From Cryptomeria japonica (lineage: Eukaryota > Streptophyta > Pinopsida > Cupressales > Cupressaceae): DNA of 64,000 nt. Made by a program: the position numbers and the translations under genes. Below, one piece after another: positions 49,188-60,033 of the stretch. Location of the stretch: assembly GCF_030272615.1 (NCBI RefSeq), contig NC_081407.1:268616075-268680074 (forward strand), in the 5' to 3' direction. Every line of letters starts with the position of its first letter. The stretch's first letter is position 1. The notes beneath the pieces were generated by a model. That model had not been told where the DNA came from and ran no database searches. It was given only the letters and a program-made list of their open reading frames with translations.

Positions 49188-50632
49188 TGTTGGATATTGT
49201 TGGCATATGATGAACCGACATGTTGATATGATGATAATTTATGTTGTCATTGATGTCAATAAGTGTAAGTGAACTGGTATGCAGATTGAAAGAAGTTGGT
49301 GAATTGGTATGAAGAGGCATGAAGAGATGTAGTGAACCGGTGTCAGGGTTTCACTAAGTATGACCACCGGTTGGTAGTCTCAGCTCTAGGATTTCTGGTT
49401 TGGCAATCTCGCTTGTGCGATACAACCGATCATACTCTGTGATGAGTTAGCTAAGAGATGTGAATGAGATCGAGGTGCCACGTCATCCTTGTGCGCGTGA
49501 AGGATTTTCTTGAGGATCTTGCATGAGAAGATCGACTGCATAAAATGTCTACCTTGGGAATGAACATTCTTCTTGGCGGTATGAGAAGAGAGCATGATGG
49601 GTTACTGATTCCCATGCACAGTGAAGAATGAACGATGCAAATTGTCTTGTGATCTGTTTGAAATTGTAATACTCTATGCAATGTGTTTGGACGGTCAGGA
49701 TTAGACCGCTTGTGTTGCAAACCTAAGATACTTAGGGTTTAGCGTTTATGCTACCGACCTAACTGTTGTCTATAAGGTCGATGATGTTTTCTATTGTAAA
49801 TTTGTTGGCAAATGTTGTGTGTATCCGAGTGATGAGATACTTGCCAAACCAGTAAGAGGAAAATTGCAGAGTGTGATTGTAGAGTAGAGGAAATGAAAAG
49901 GATCTGCCTTGGCATGTAGTGTTGTTATCAGATCATAATTTTTACCTGTTGTCTTCTAATCATTTCAACAGTTGGAAAATCCCTTTACCGGGTAGCTTTA
50001 ACGGGCTTATTGTAAAACCTGTAACCAGGTGACTCAAGATCATTGAGTTCTTCAAATCCTCTAGCGAGGTAATCTCTAACAGGGTTTCAACCTTTAACAG
50101 GGTATATAGCCATCCCTTAACCGGGTGATCTCTAACAGGATCGGTTCCTAACAGAACCTTATTGTATAGTCTTTAATCGGACTAGGCTCTTAACAGGGTG
50201 AGCTTCAAAAGAGTTCAAAAACAAGCTTGTGGGTATTCATCCCCACCGTGGTTTTTACCATTTGGGTTTCCACATGAAAAATATGTGTGTTATGTGTTAT
50301 GCATTTTTCATGTGATGTTTATGAATTATTTGGTTGAAAGATTATGCATGCAGAGTTAATAGGTTATGGTATTACTAGTATACCACATGCATATGTTTAT
50401 GGGTGAAGTAGATATCAAATATTGATCGTATTTGAAGTGTTCAGACTTATCAGTTTATGGTGTCTGATGTCTTACTATGTTTAACCGATATTGTTGTGGT
50501 TAAGTTCAGTAATGGTGACAACCAATTGGTATTGCTTTAACTTGATAAGTTGTTGAGAAATTTTTTGCCTGTACTGATTCACCCCCCCTCTCAGTACCGG
50601 TTGGGGTATCTGTTGTTCATCATTATTCACCA
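49188..50632 (+). repeat. Solo Sirevirus-like LTR (1445 bp), TSD CACCT
   Basis: Starts TGTTGGATATTGTTGGC and ends ATTCACCA, flanked by CACCT at 49183-49187 and 50633-50637. It contains GTTGTCATTGATGTCAATAAG, TCTATAAGG (TATA-like, 49772), the repeat array of CTCTAACAGGGT-like units (49975-50215), CACCGTGGTTTTTACCATTT (50247-50266) and CCCCCCCTCTCAGTACC (50582-50598). No internal domain lies beside it. The first TGTTGG (49188), rather than the one at 49198, is chosen because it gives the duplication. Confidence 0.75.
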
Positions 50633-50637
50633 CACCT

Positions 50638-51505
50638 CTCACCACAAAACTATATCTAAATAATCTTGTTTTCCTCTGATTTTGAAATATGTTTTAGATG
50701 ACATCCATAGCTAATGCAGAAAAAATAAATCTAATTTTGATGTATATTTTCACCGGTATAACAATTCAAAGTCGAAGTTTCCCGAAATCGACAGTTTTCA
50801 TCTCCCACCAAATTTCCCCAATCAAAACTATAGAAAGCCCAAAAAAACTTATATATTCTTGAAGAGGACTCTCTCCTTTAGTGTTATATATAACTTTTAA
50901 ATTTTTCTGATATGATTTACTATTTTTTTTTTTTCCGAATCAGAATCTTCTTAAATGTTAATATACCTACCTATAGTATTTTGTAATTTTAATATACTAA
51001 TTCTAATTGAAATTCTATAAAAATTATACGTCAACGTTCCTCACTCCGAGTTCTCGAAAAGGGTATTTTTAGTTTAAAAAAATAAAAAATGATGGTCAAA
51101 TTCTTAGCAAAACTTGAAAGTTCTACAAATTGGGGGGTTTTGATTAGTAGGCTGCCATGTGGGATGCCACATAGGTAGCCTCGGCCGAGTGGGACTCGAC
51201 CGAGTCGGCTCGTCTGAGTCCCCCAAGCGGTGGGACCCTCCACGAGTGGTCATGTGGGGAAGCGACTGCTCGCTTCCCCACCCTTCCCCTCATATATTAT
51301 TGAGGTGTTTTTTTAATTTTTTAAAAACAAACAAACAAAAAAAAACAATTCATAAAATCTTCAATTTTTTTTTCAAGGAAGTTGATTTTTTTCAAGGAAG
51401 GAGACGATTTTTTTGAAGAAGGTGATTTTTTGCAAAGGAGTTGATTTTTTTCCTAAGGAGTATTCACTTGCGATTCTAAGAAAGCAAATTTCAATACTTT
51501 GTGTA
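50638..51505. other. Spacer with a GC-rich structured block
   Basis: AT-rich except 51150-51290. That block contains GACTCGACCGAGTC and a perfect 12-bp stem GTGGGGAAGCGA/TCGCTTCCCCAC with a 4-base loop at 51254-51281. It lies about 225 bases upstream of the first ATG of the following gene, so it could belong to its 5' region or be a small foldback element. Confidence 0.5.
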
Positions 51506-54500
51506 ATGGGGAATAAAAGAAATAGAGCAAAAAAATATGATCGTATAAGGGATGATTTGAAGAAAGGTCATACAAAACGTAATCAAGAGCAACTTGTTGA
51601 TGTTGAGGAAGATCCTGATGATGTTGAAGATGATGCAACTGAAGTAGTGGAATAAATTAGTACTATTCAAGGTACAAATTTTTCTTGTGTCATGAGAAAT
51701 TTGATGGAGATGAATGAGGATTCTCTTTTCAGTCAAATTTCATTTGAACACATGGTACCTGAGAGCACAATTAAATTGCATTGCAAAAACATGTGGGAGG
51801 AATATTTTGAAAAAAAAATCTATGGTTGGGAGAGCACAATTATTTGTAAAGTTATTCAAGAAAAGAGAAATGACTCTTGTTTTGGAGTTGTTGGGTGTCG
51901 ATAATAGCAAAAGCTCAGGAGGTCATGTAAAAGAAACAATAGTTGAAAATTTGCAAGATGCATTGAACCTTATTGATACCACAAGTCGAGGAGTTGATTC
52001 AAGTGTTGCATGTAGAGTGTTAATGACTACGATTTCTAGTAAGAGGTTGTCACATAAAAGACAAGTTACAACAATTTTTGAATTACTACATATATCTAGA
52101 AAAACTACTCAAAGATATATTAGGAGGAGAAATATGTTAGATGAAAACATTGAAATGAATTGGGTAAATATTTGTAGACTTCCTCGAAAAGACATAATTT
52201 CTCAAGATGTAAGAAGACTGGTCATCGAATATTGGACCAACCACTCTTGTGTTTCTTCCAATAGAAGGGACACTATACAGATGAAAGGTGAAGAGACTGG
52301 TATGAAGATTTCGCATCCTAAACATTTTGTAGATACAACACAAAGTGAACTATTTGAAGCATTCAAGGAAGAATTTTCAGATGTGAAAATATGTCAGAGA
52401 ATGTTTGAGAGGTTGCGCCATTTCTTTGTACGCATAAATAAGGTACGTGAAACTTGTTATTGTTGAAATCGTGTTCATTTTAATCTATAATTAGAGTCAT
52501 ATAAAAAAGCTATGGAAGTACTTAATCCAGATATGGTCATCCTTGGAAGTAATCCAGATTTAGATGACTTCAATGTACAGTGTATAAAAAGTACATGCAT
52601 TGATTGTGGAGATTTCCAAAAATTTCCATTTCAAATTGAGAATATTGATATTTGAATGCCAGTTTTGTGGAAGAGATTTCAATATGAGACATATCGAACT
52701 AAGTTAGGAGATGAATCCAAAAAAATTGCATTGAAGGAGAGTGAATTGCCCTACCTTGAATTTATGAACAAATTTCATACTATGATTTATCCACATATCC
52801 AGCATTGTCATGGTGCACGATGGCAAGCTAAACAATTTCTTGATTCCAAAAATTGTTTTCCACCTGGTTAAATTCTTTCAATTGTAGATTTCTCTGAGAA
52901 CTATACATTTGCTCCTCAATCGCAGATTTAAGCTCAATATTATCATTCTAATCAAGTTGCAATATTTGTGCAAGTGACCTATAGACATGCACAATTTGAT
53001 GTGGATGGGGTAGAAAACTGTACTGATCCAAATGAACGCATTATCATCAAGGAGGTTCATTTCTATATCAGCGATGATAAGGTTCATGATAGGATCTATG
53101 TAGCTCATTGTTTTACAATGTTTTTTGAAGATCTTGCAAATCGCGGGGTAAATGTTTCACAACACTGGATTTGGTCGGATGGTTGTGCAGGTGAGTACAT
53201 AAGTTTCAATTCATTTTCATTTATATGTAAATTTGTATTTTATTTCAATTTGATAAATTTTATTTTAAATGTTAAATTGTACATGTACATGACATACAAC
53301 TTTATGGAGTAGGACAATTTAAATCTACAAAAGCCTTTAATTGGCCATCCATGCAACATGCTAGACACAATGTTAAGTTTATGTGGAACTTCTTTGAAAG
53401 TGGACATGAAAAATGAGAGCACGATGAAACATGAGCATGTGTGAAGCGTGCACTTTGTAGTACCCCTACTCGTTTGTACTCATTAGACTCATATTTTATT
53501 ATTGTTTACTTTCAGTGGATACATTACCATGATGTGTTATTCAGACTTATATGACATTATTTCATGCTTTATCTGGATATTAGATGCATAATTTATTTGC
53601 AATATTTCAATACTTGTGATTTATGGCATTTTATGGATTATTGCTATGTACTGACACTTTACTTTATCTATGCAATGTGAAATTATATGTTGCGTGTCTA
53701 CGAGTGTATTGGATGCAAGGAGACGGTTTTCCTTCACTCACTTTGGTGAGACAGGGAACGTCGTGATTCTCCTTCATTAGTGTGCATGTCGTGTTTTCTA
53801 TATTGTATATATGCATGTGTGGTTCGGTGATGCAAGATATTGCACGTACTAGTACCGGGTAGGTACGGGGTATCGTCTCCACTTGGCTTCATAGGTCTAA
53901 GTGTGACTTATATTGTCCGATGGAAGTGGAGGAGGTAGTAGTTGACCCTATTTTACTCAGTTACACTCTTGTGAGTGTTGTCAGTTGGTCATCCTGTCAA
54001 TTTGTTCGGCCTTCGTGTATTGTCGTTTGACTTTTTTTGATTCTTTGCTTGGGGTTTGTTTAGTTTGTGTGTTTTAGTGGATTTAATTAATTAATTAAAT
54101 TTATGGAGTTATCTCATAGTTGGTTTTTTTTTGAATTATGTATTTTATGCATTGAGATTATAAATTTAATTAATTAAAAGAAATTATTAAATTAAGTTGC
54201 AAGTTGCATGATATTAGAAATATATTTTATTTAAATTTTAGTGAAAAATAAATTAGATTAATTTCATTTATTGTTTCCTAGAATTTTAAATAAATAAGAG
54301 AATAAATAAATGAATAAAAGAATAAATTAGAATTAAAGTATTGCTTTAATTTCTTTATTTAGAAAATTAATTAATTTGCATGAGAAAAGAAAAGAAAGAA
54401 AAATGATTTTTAATTATTGCATGTTACTTATCCTTTGTTAGAAAATTAGAAAAGAAAATAAAGTTGCTTTTATTACTAAAATTAAATATTAGGGTTTTTT

Positions 54501-55271
54501 GGGAAAAATATATGCAACCTAGAATTTTAGTTTAAAAGGGGAACAAGGCTTTATTTTTGGGGGAGACAGAAAAGAGTCAGGGATTTAGGTGAAGAGAAAT
54601 TTATTTGGAAGCTTGTTGAAGGATTGGTTCTCTTCTACAAATTTCTTCCAGGAAAGCTATACCAGGTTGGGTGGCTTCTTTTGATTGTTTGTTTTAAAGA
54701 AAATATTTATATTTCTTCTATCTTTTTGAATGATGTGTGTGTTAAGATGTTTGTCAAATCTAAAATCCTGTCTGATTATTTCTTGTTCTTGGCTAAAGTC
54801 CATTCCTGAAGTCAATTTTTAGTTATGGAAAGAAGTTATTTTCTGGGTGTTTTTAGATTAAAATTTTGAGAAAATTGGGAAAAGTTAATGTGGCAAATTT
54901 TGCCAAAATTTTTTTATTGTGCATGAAAATTGCAAGATTTGGGAGGAATGGGATTTACCAGAGAAAATATTCCCTCTTGTTTGATTCTTGTTTCGATGTT
55001 TGGCTATGACATTCCTTTTTAATAGTTGTGTTTCTCTGTGAAATTATTTAGTTATTATAGAAATAAATTTAATCATTAATTAAATTTATTGTGTTATTAA
55101 AAGTTAAGGGAAATTATTTTATTATATTATTTTGGAGAAATTATGTATTAATTAATTTCCCTATAAATAAATTTGATTGGAAATAAATTTTGGTTGAAAA
55201 TAGAATTTACTTGTTTTTAGGTTATTGTATTTAAAAAATCTAAAAAAAAATCTAAAAAAAAATAAAAAATT

Positions 55272-55381
55272 GGTAGCCACTACCGACGGTAATACGGCTA
55301 CCGTACGGTAGCAATGCTACCGACAGTAGCATCTTCTACCGTAAGGTAGCAGTGCTACCTACGGTAGCACGTGTTACCATG
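55272..55381. repeat. GGTAGC/GCTACC inverted-repeat cluster
   Basis: Within about 110 bases GGTAGC or CGGTAG and GCTACC or CTACCG alternate about ten times (e.g. CTACCGTACGGTAGC, CTACCGTAAGGTAGC), so the single strand can form several short hairpins. It lies inside the 3.8 kb LTR and is much richer in G/C than its surroundings. Confidence 0.7.
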
Positions 55382-55512
55382 CAGGGAGCAGGGGTTTTTT
55401 TAAATTGATTTCGCTACTTCCTAGTTATTTCGTGCAGTCTGAAATATGGAATTTTGGATTTCTGTACAGGTTTATTAAATTTGATTTTTAAATTAATTTA
55501 TAATATATATGA

Positions 55513-55516
<4 letters not shown>

Positions 55517-55545
<29 letters not shown>

Positions 55546-55647
55546 TCGTATATACGTTTTTTATTTATTTATGGGCATTATGTTATTTAATATTATTTTA
55601 ATACTGTGGAAATTAATTCATATGTTTATATATATTTTTTGTAAATG

Positions 55648-55695
<48 letters not shown>
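55517..55695. repeat. Two (TA)n microsatellites
   Basis: TA runs at 55519-55545 and 55649-55695 separated by about 100 bases of T-rich sequence, inside the 3.8 kb LTR. Confidence 0.95.
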
Positions 55696-55696
<1 letters not shown>

Positions 55697-58433
55697 CAGA
55701 GTTTGGTTATTTCCAGAAAAGCTTATAATTTTAGATTCTATATTTATGCTTGGAAATACATTAGGAGATTAATTTTTATGTGATTGATTTAACCTTATTG
55801 GACAAATGACAAAATTGGTTTCTTTGTATTAATATAGTTGTATTTTCTTATTTTTTGGATTGTCTTTAATTGCAAGTTATTTATGCTTTTGACTGGTTAA
55901 AGAAAAGATTGCCCGTATTAAGATCTTGTGTAAATGGTATTTGCAGTCAAGCTTAATTTCATTGCAATTCTGGTTGAGTTGTCATTATGTCATATGTTAT
56001 TATATCTCCTTGGTCAGGTGTTGTTGTATAACCTTGTTGATGTGAGCCATTGTTTGTTTTATTCCAAATGGTCAATCCTGGGTTAGTGATTGTGTATCCT
56101 TCATCTGTGATTTGTTAGGATTAGATATGGTTGTCTATTTTTCCATAGAGTTCTCGTAGCGAGACCTTTCCTGTTAGTGTCCTATGAGAGAGTGGGTTTC
56201 AAGTGGGGGCTGTGCCCGAAGTGGATGGCAAGATAACCCATCGAAAGTCAGTTAAAAAGTGATAACCTAATAATTAATTAGGGGGTGGGTAGTTTATAAT
56301 ATTAAGTAAGATAATGTGCCTCGCACATGGTTGAGTGCTTGTATAGGCTCAGGATGTGGTGAGAAGGCCTGGAATGGCAAACTTACCACCTTGTCTTCAC
56401 GAAAGGATTGTTAGGGTCCGCTTGAGACTTAGATGGAGTCGTAGATTCGAGAGAGGTTACCAGGATAACCCAGGATGGGGGTCGGGACCTATGGAGGCCT
56501 ACCATGGTAACCACCGTAAGCCATGCAATGACACTCTCTCCTTAGAGTCACTAGTGTTTGTGAGCTGAGTCACATGAATGTTTGCGGAGTCATGTAGTTC
56601 TTTCGTACTTGTCTTATTTTACTTGCTCGAGGGTTTTCTACTATCTCCTAGCACGGTGGGGTGGTTCCATTTCGGGATCACATGGTCGGGTGGTAGTGCC
56701 ACTTTCCATCAGATGTTCTGGATTGTATCTTCAGGTGAGGAAAGGTTTCACTAGTGTTTCTTGGTTCGTGGTTCATGTACCAGCTCATGTTCGTGATCAT
56801 TGTTCAGTTGAGACCTTGTGGTCATTGTGTCAAACTTTTATGTAACCTTGATATTGTAACTTTTGGATTTCGTGGTATTTTTGGAAGCCATGTATTTATG
56901 GATATTGTAATATTATGTTAGCGGAATGTATGTTAATTCAGTTGCTTTGATCTAATGTATAAATGAAATATGGATAAATAAATGCATTGAAATACTTTGA
57001 TTCTTTCATTATGGAATTTAGATGTATGTGTAGGTTTATTCTCAAGCATTTAATTTACCTAATTAAATTGGATAATTGGATTAACCATTGTGTTAATATA
57101 ATCTACAAATTAATCTTCGTTGGTAACCCTTAGGAAATCATGTGTTAGACTTCCGCTGTGTTATTAAACATGCAACTGTTATAATTAATGCACTTAATCT
57201 TTTAAAAAAAAATATTTCACCCTTTAGTTGCCTAGTTGTGTTGTTTTCCTTTAGGGTTCCTGGCAGGGCATTACACACTTCGCCAACATGAACTTGCAGG
57301 TACTGTTAATTTTGTTTTCAATTTGTTTGTATCTATTTCTTAATATAATTTCATTTAAAAAGAAGTGCACATAACAACATCTCTAAGTTCTTTTATGTAG
57401 GTAATGGCATAGAGAATGCAAACAAAATTGTTGAATGGTGTCAAAGTCATTTTGTTAGTCGGGACACGCCATACAACAAACATTATTTTTGGGAAGGGAA
57501 AGGTAAAATATTTTTGTTCTCAAGAATTCTTAAAAAATTTCATCAGCTCCACATTTCATTTTTATCCTAAAGTAGTCGATCTTAAAATGTGCAAATTTTA
57601 TTTCATAATTGTAACAGGTATTGATCGATCTATTCGTTACAATTGTCAAACAATTTTTGGTATTAGAAGTTTACATCAAGTGATGACTACAGGTTACCAC
57701 AAGCCTCCATTGATTCAAGTAAGAGAAAAATCATGCTTTTGTGCTGACTGTGTTGAGGACAATCCAATGAGTCAATGCGAGAATATTGCAAATGGATATG
57801 TCTCATAATGGGATATTAAAGAGTTAATCAGAATGCGTCCTTATGAAGATGATGAAAATGACATAGACATTCATGATCCTATATATTCAGTTGATTATGA
57901 ACGTGTTTCTGATTTATTCGTTTCAGGTGAGTGTGTGCTTACATGTTCTTTTATTTAGTTTTAATTTATATCATGTAGTGACAAGTTCAAATTTTATAGA
58001 TATGTCTTTTCTTTTAAATTTATATGGTGTCATCTAGATGTACATACATGTAGGTGATATTTTTGTTGTGGTTGTGGATCCCGACAATGTGGAAGGTGTA
58101 GATTATTATCTAGTAAGATACACGAAAGCAAAATTGAAATTGCCAAAAGTCACTGTAGACGGTGATGGACAGTCATATCCAACCAGTTCAATTGTTATAG
58201 AAGGCACCTATTATCAACAAACTAAGATAGACAAAAATGGTGTTCAATTTATTGAATACATGCCTGGAAAAATAGTTCTACATTACAGTCACTTGGTTAT
58301 AGCAACAAAGCTGCAATTTAAGACATTACCAAAAAAAGGATGTGGCAACCAAAAGTGGAGGTTACCTTTTGAAGAACATGAATTTTTTTTGGAGATAATA
58401 AAAGATAGAGAGGATCCAAACTATATGTATTAG

Positions 58434-58719
58434 AAGCTAACTTAGGCTATCTAACTTGTTTTTGTAGCTTGAATACTTTTATATTTGAACTAGAGTTTGA
58501 ACTCATGTTTAATTTGAACTAGGACTGGATATATATATTTTTGGACCATATTAAAACTTAGAAATGATTTTTTAATATTGGATCATATAGATAGTTTTTT
58601 TTTTGACATGGTGAACAATGGGTTTCATATATTGTTATGCATGCTCAAGGTTGAAATGCTTTTATATTTATGATTTTATGTATTCTTCAATTACATACAT
58701 GTGATTTTACATGTGATAT
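58434..58719. other. Downstream flank of the pseudogene
   Basis: T-rich sequence after the TAG stop, without coding signal. It could be old 3' UTR. No clear poly-A signal was chosen. Confidence 0.35.
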
Positions 58720-59038
58720 ACATCCCCTTCAGACATGTGCTTTGGACATCCCCTTAAGACATCATCTTTGGACATCCCCTTAAGACATCCCCTTTGGACA
58801 TCCCCTTAAGACATCCTAATAGGTCCTAACTTTAGATCCCCTTATGTGAAGTATGCTAAATTATATAAATTGTTACATATGCATGCTTGGTTGAAAATAT
58901 TTTAAATGTATTCTTTTATGTTATACATCCCCTTAAGACATCCTCTTTGGCCATCCCCTTAAGACATCCTCTTTGGACATCCCCTTAAGACATCCCAATA
59001 GGTCCTAATTTTAGATCCCCTTATGAACTAAGTATGCT

Positions 59039-59086
<48 letters not shown>
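58720..59086. repeat. Minisatellite ACATCCCCTTAAG and adjoining (TA)n
   Basis: A unit of about 22-26 bases reading GACATCCCCTTAAGACATCC with TTTGG is repeated four times in 58720-58810 and three times in 58925-58995. Each array is followed by the same tail (AATAGGTCCTAA, TTTAGATCCCCTTATG, AGTATGCTAAATTATATA). The whole array-plus-tail is thus itself duplicated with a period of about 200 bases. A TA run (59043-59086) follows. Single related units recur at about 59269 and 59749. Confidence 0.85.
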
Positions 59087-59089
<3 letters not shown>

Positions 59090-60033
59090 TGTTATTCAAT
59101 TTTTCACGAGTTCACACATATGTAAATTCCTTTCTTTGTTACATTAGATTATTAGTTATTATTTATATTACTTGAATTAGATTATTAGTAATTATTTATA
59201 TTTCTTGATTAAGAACAAGGCACTAGTCATAATTGCATAATTCATATTTATTAGTGATTATTTCATTGACATCCCCTTAAGAAAATTTAGGTATAGTCCT
59301 AGGATGTAGTCTTAAATAATGTTAAACTGTAGATTAATATCAAACTTAGCTCTTACTTTAGTACTAGTTGTGAAGAAAAGCAATCATCCCATACTACTTG
59401 TGGTGGTCATCATTAAAGTTTAAGTGTTACAACAAACACAACATGTAATATTGTTAATAATATTTCCACAACCTACTAAAATGATCCATAAACCTATAAA
59501 AATACCAATACCAATACCAACCATAAAACCTAGTATATATCATTTGCATATCAATCTAACTGAAATGTAGAAATGATTTGCATATCAATGTAACTAAAAT
59601 GTAACACATGAAATTTGAACATTGTAACACATAAAATAAACATGTAACTCAGAATTATGAAATTTCTATAAACACATAACACAACTAACTAGACAAATTC
59701 AATAATAATGAGTTCGAAGAAATTGAATACTAATTTAGCATGTATTATGATCCCCTCAAGACATCCTTTTTTGATTAAATTATGCACTAAATAATAAATT
59801 ATAAATATTAAGAAAAGGTGTTTCAATGAATTAGGAGAGTGATCTAGTGTGCACCTAATTCAGAGTGAGAGCTCATTGTAACACATAAAATAAACATGTA
59901 CAACACATGAAATGTAGAAATAAACATGTAACACATGAAATGTCTAGATAAACATGTAACATGTATGAAATGTCGAGGTATAATGTCTAAAATAAGGCTA
60001 CAAATGAAATGTCCACAGTTCATGTATAATATT
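59087..60033. other. Unassigned DNA
   Basis: AT-rich, no gene recognised. Words such as TAACACATGAAAT and AAATAAACATGTAAC recur at 59600-59660 and 59877-59955, a weak local repeat. Confidence 0.45.

Larger units (their letters stand above)
53456..57275. repeat. 3820-bp solo LTR in exon 3 of the pseudogene, TSD CACTT
   Basis: Ends TGTAGTACCCC...GGGCATTACA with CACTT at 53451-53455 and 57276-57280. Removing it and one CACTT restores the exon reading (VKRAL joined to RQHELA), which confirms the boundaries. The ends resemble those of the 960-bp insert at 33195 (TGTAATGTCCCC/GGGGACATTACA). No gag or pol motif occurs and the two halves are not repeats of each other, so it is a very long solo LTR or another non-coding unit. 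Open readings at 56356-56568 and 56582-56845 are not supported as genes. Confidence 0.75.
51506..58433 (+). pseudogene. Six-exon pseudogene of a large DDE-transposase-like unknown protein
   Basis: Inferred exons: 51506-52442, 52497-53190, 53313-53455 plus 57281-57299 (split by an inserted LTR), 57401-57502, 57618-57926, 58054-58433. All introns are GT-AG, 54-127 bp, and the phase pattern joins the reading. The product starts MGNKRNRAKKYDRIRDDL. It contains CIKSTCIDCG, then VDFSENYTF (52884), QYYHSNQVAIFVQVTYRH, HFYISDDKVHD, HWIWSDGCAG/QFKS across intron 2, WNFFESGHEK-EHD, CQTIFGIRSLHQVMTTGYHK with a Cys cluster CFCADC, and VGDIFVVVVDPDNVEGVDYY near the C-terminus. Asp residues in the DFSENY and WSDG motifs and the downstream EHD suggest an RNase-H-fold (DDE) nuclease. 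This is inference. Lesions: stops at 51651, 52653, 52869, 52929, 53414, 53432 and 57806, a shift near 51800, and the LTR in exon 3. Confidence 0.7.

Noticed and set aside
49198-50619. Solo LTR starting at the second TGTTGG (49198)
   Set aside because: The 5 bases before it do not recur after any plausible end, whereas starting at 49188 gives a CACCT duplication.
56356-56845. Arg-rich and other open readings inside the 3.8 kb LTR
   Set aside because: They lie in an LTR with no domain similarity; lengths are compatible with chance.
53456-57275. Long third intron of the DDE-like gene
   Set aside because: The junctions are TG...CA with a perfect 5-bp CACTT duplication and no GT-AG, so it is an insertion rather than an intron.
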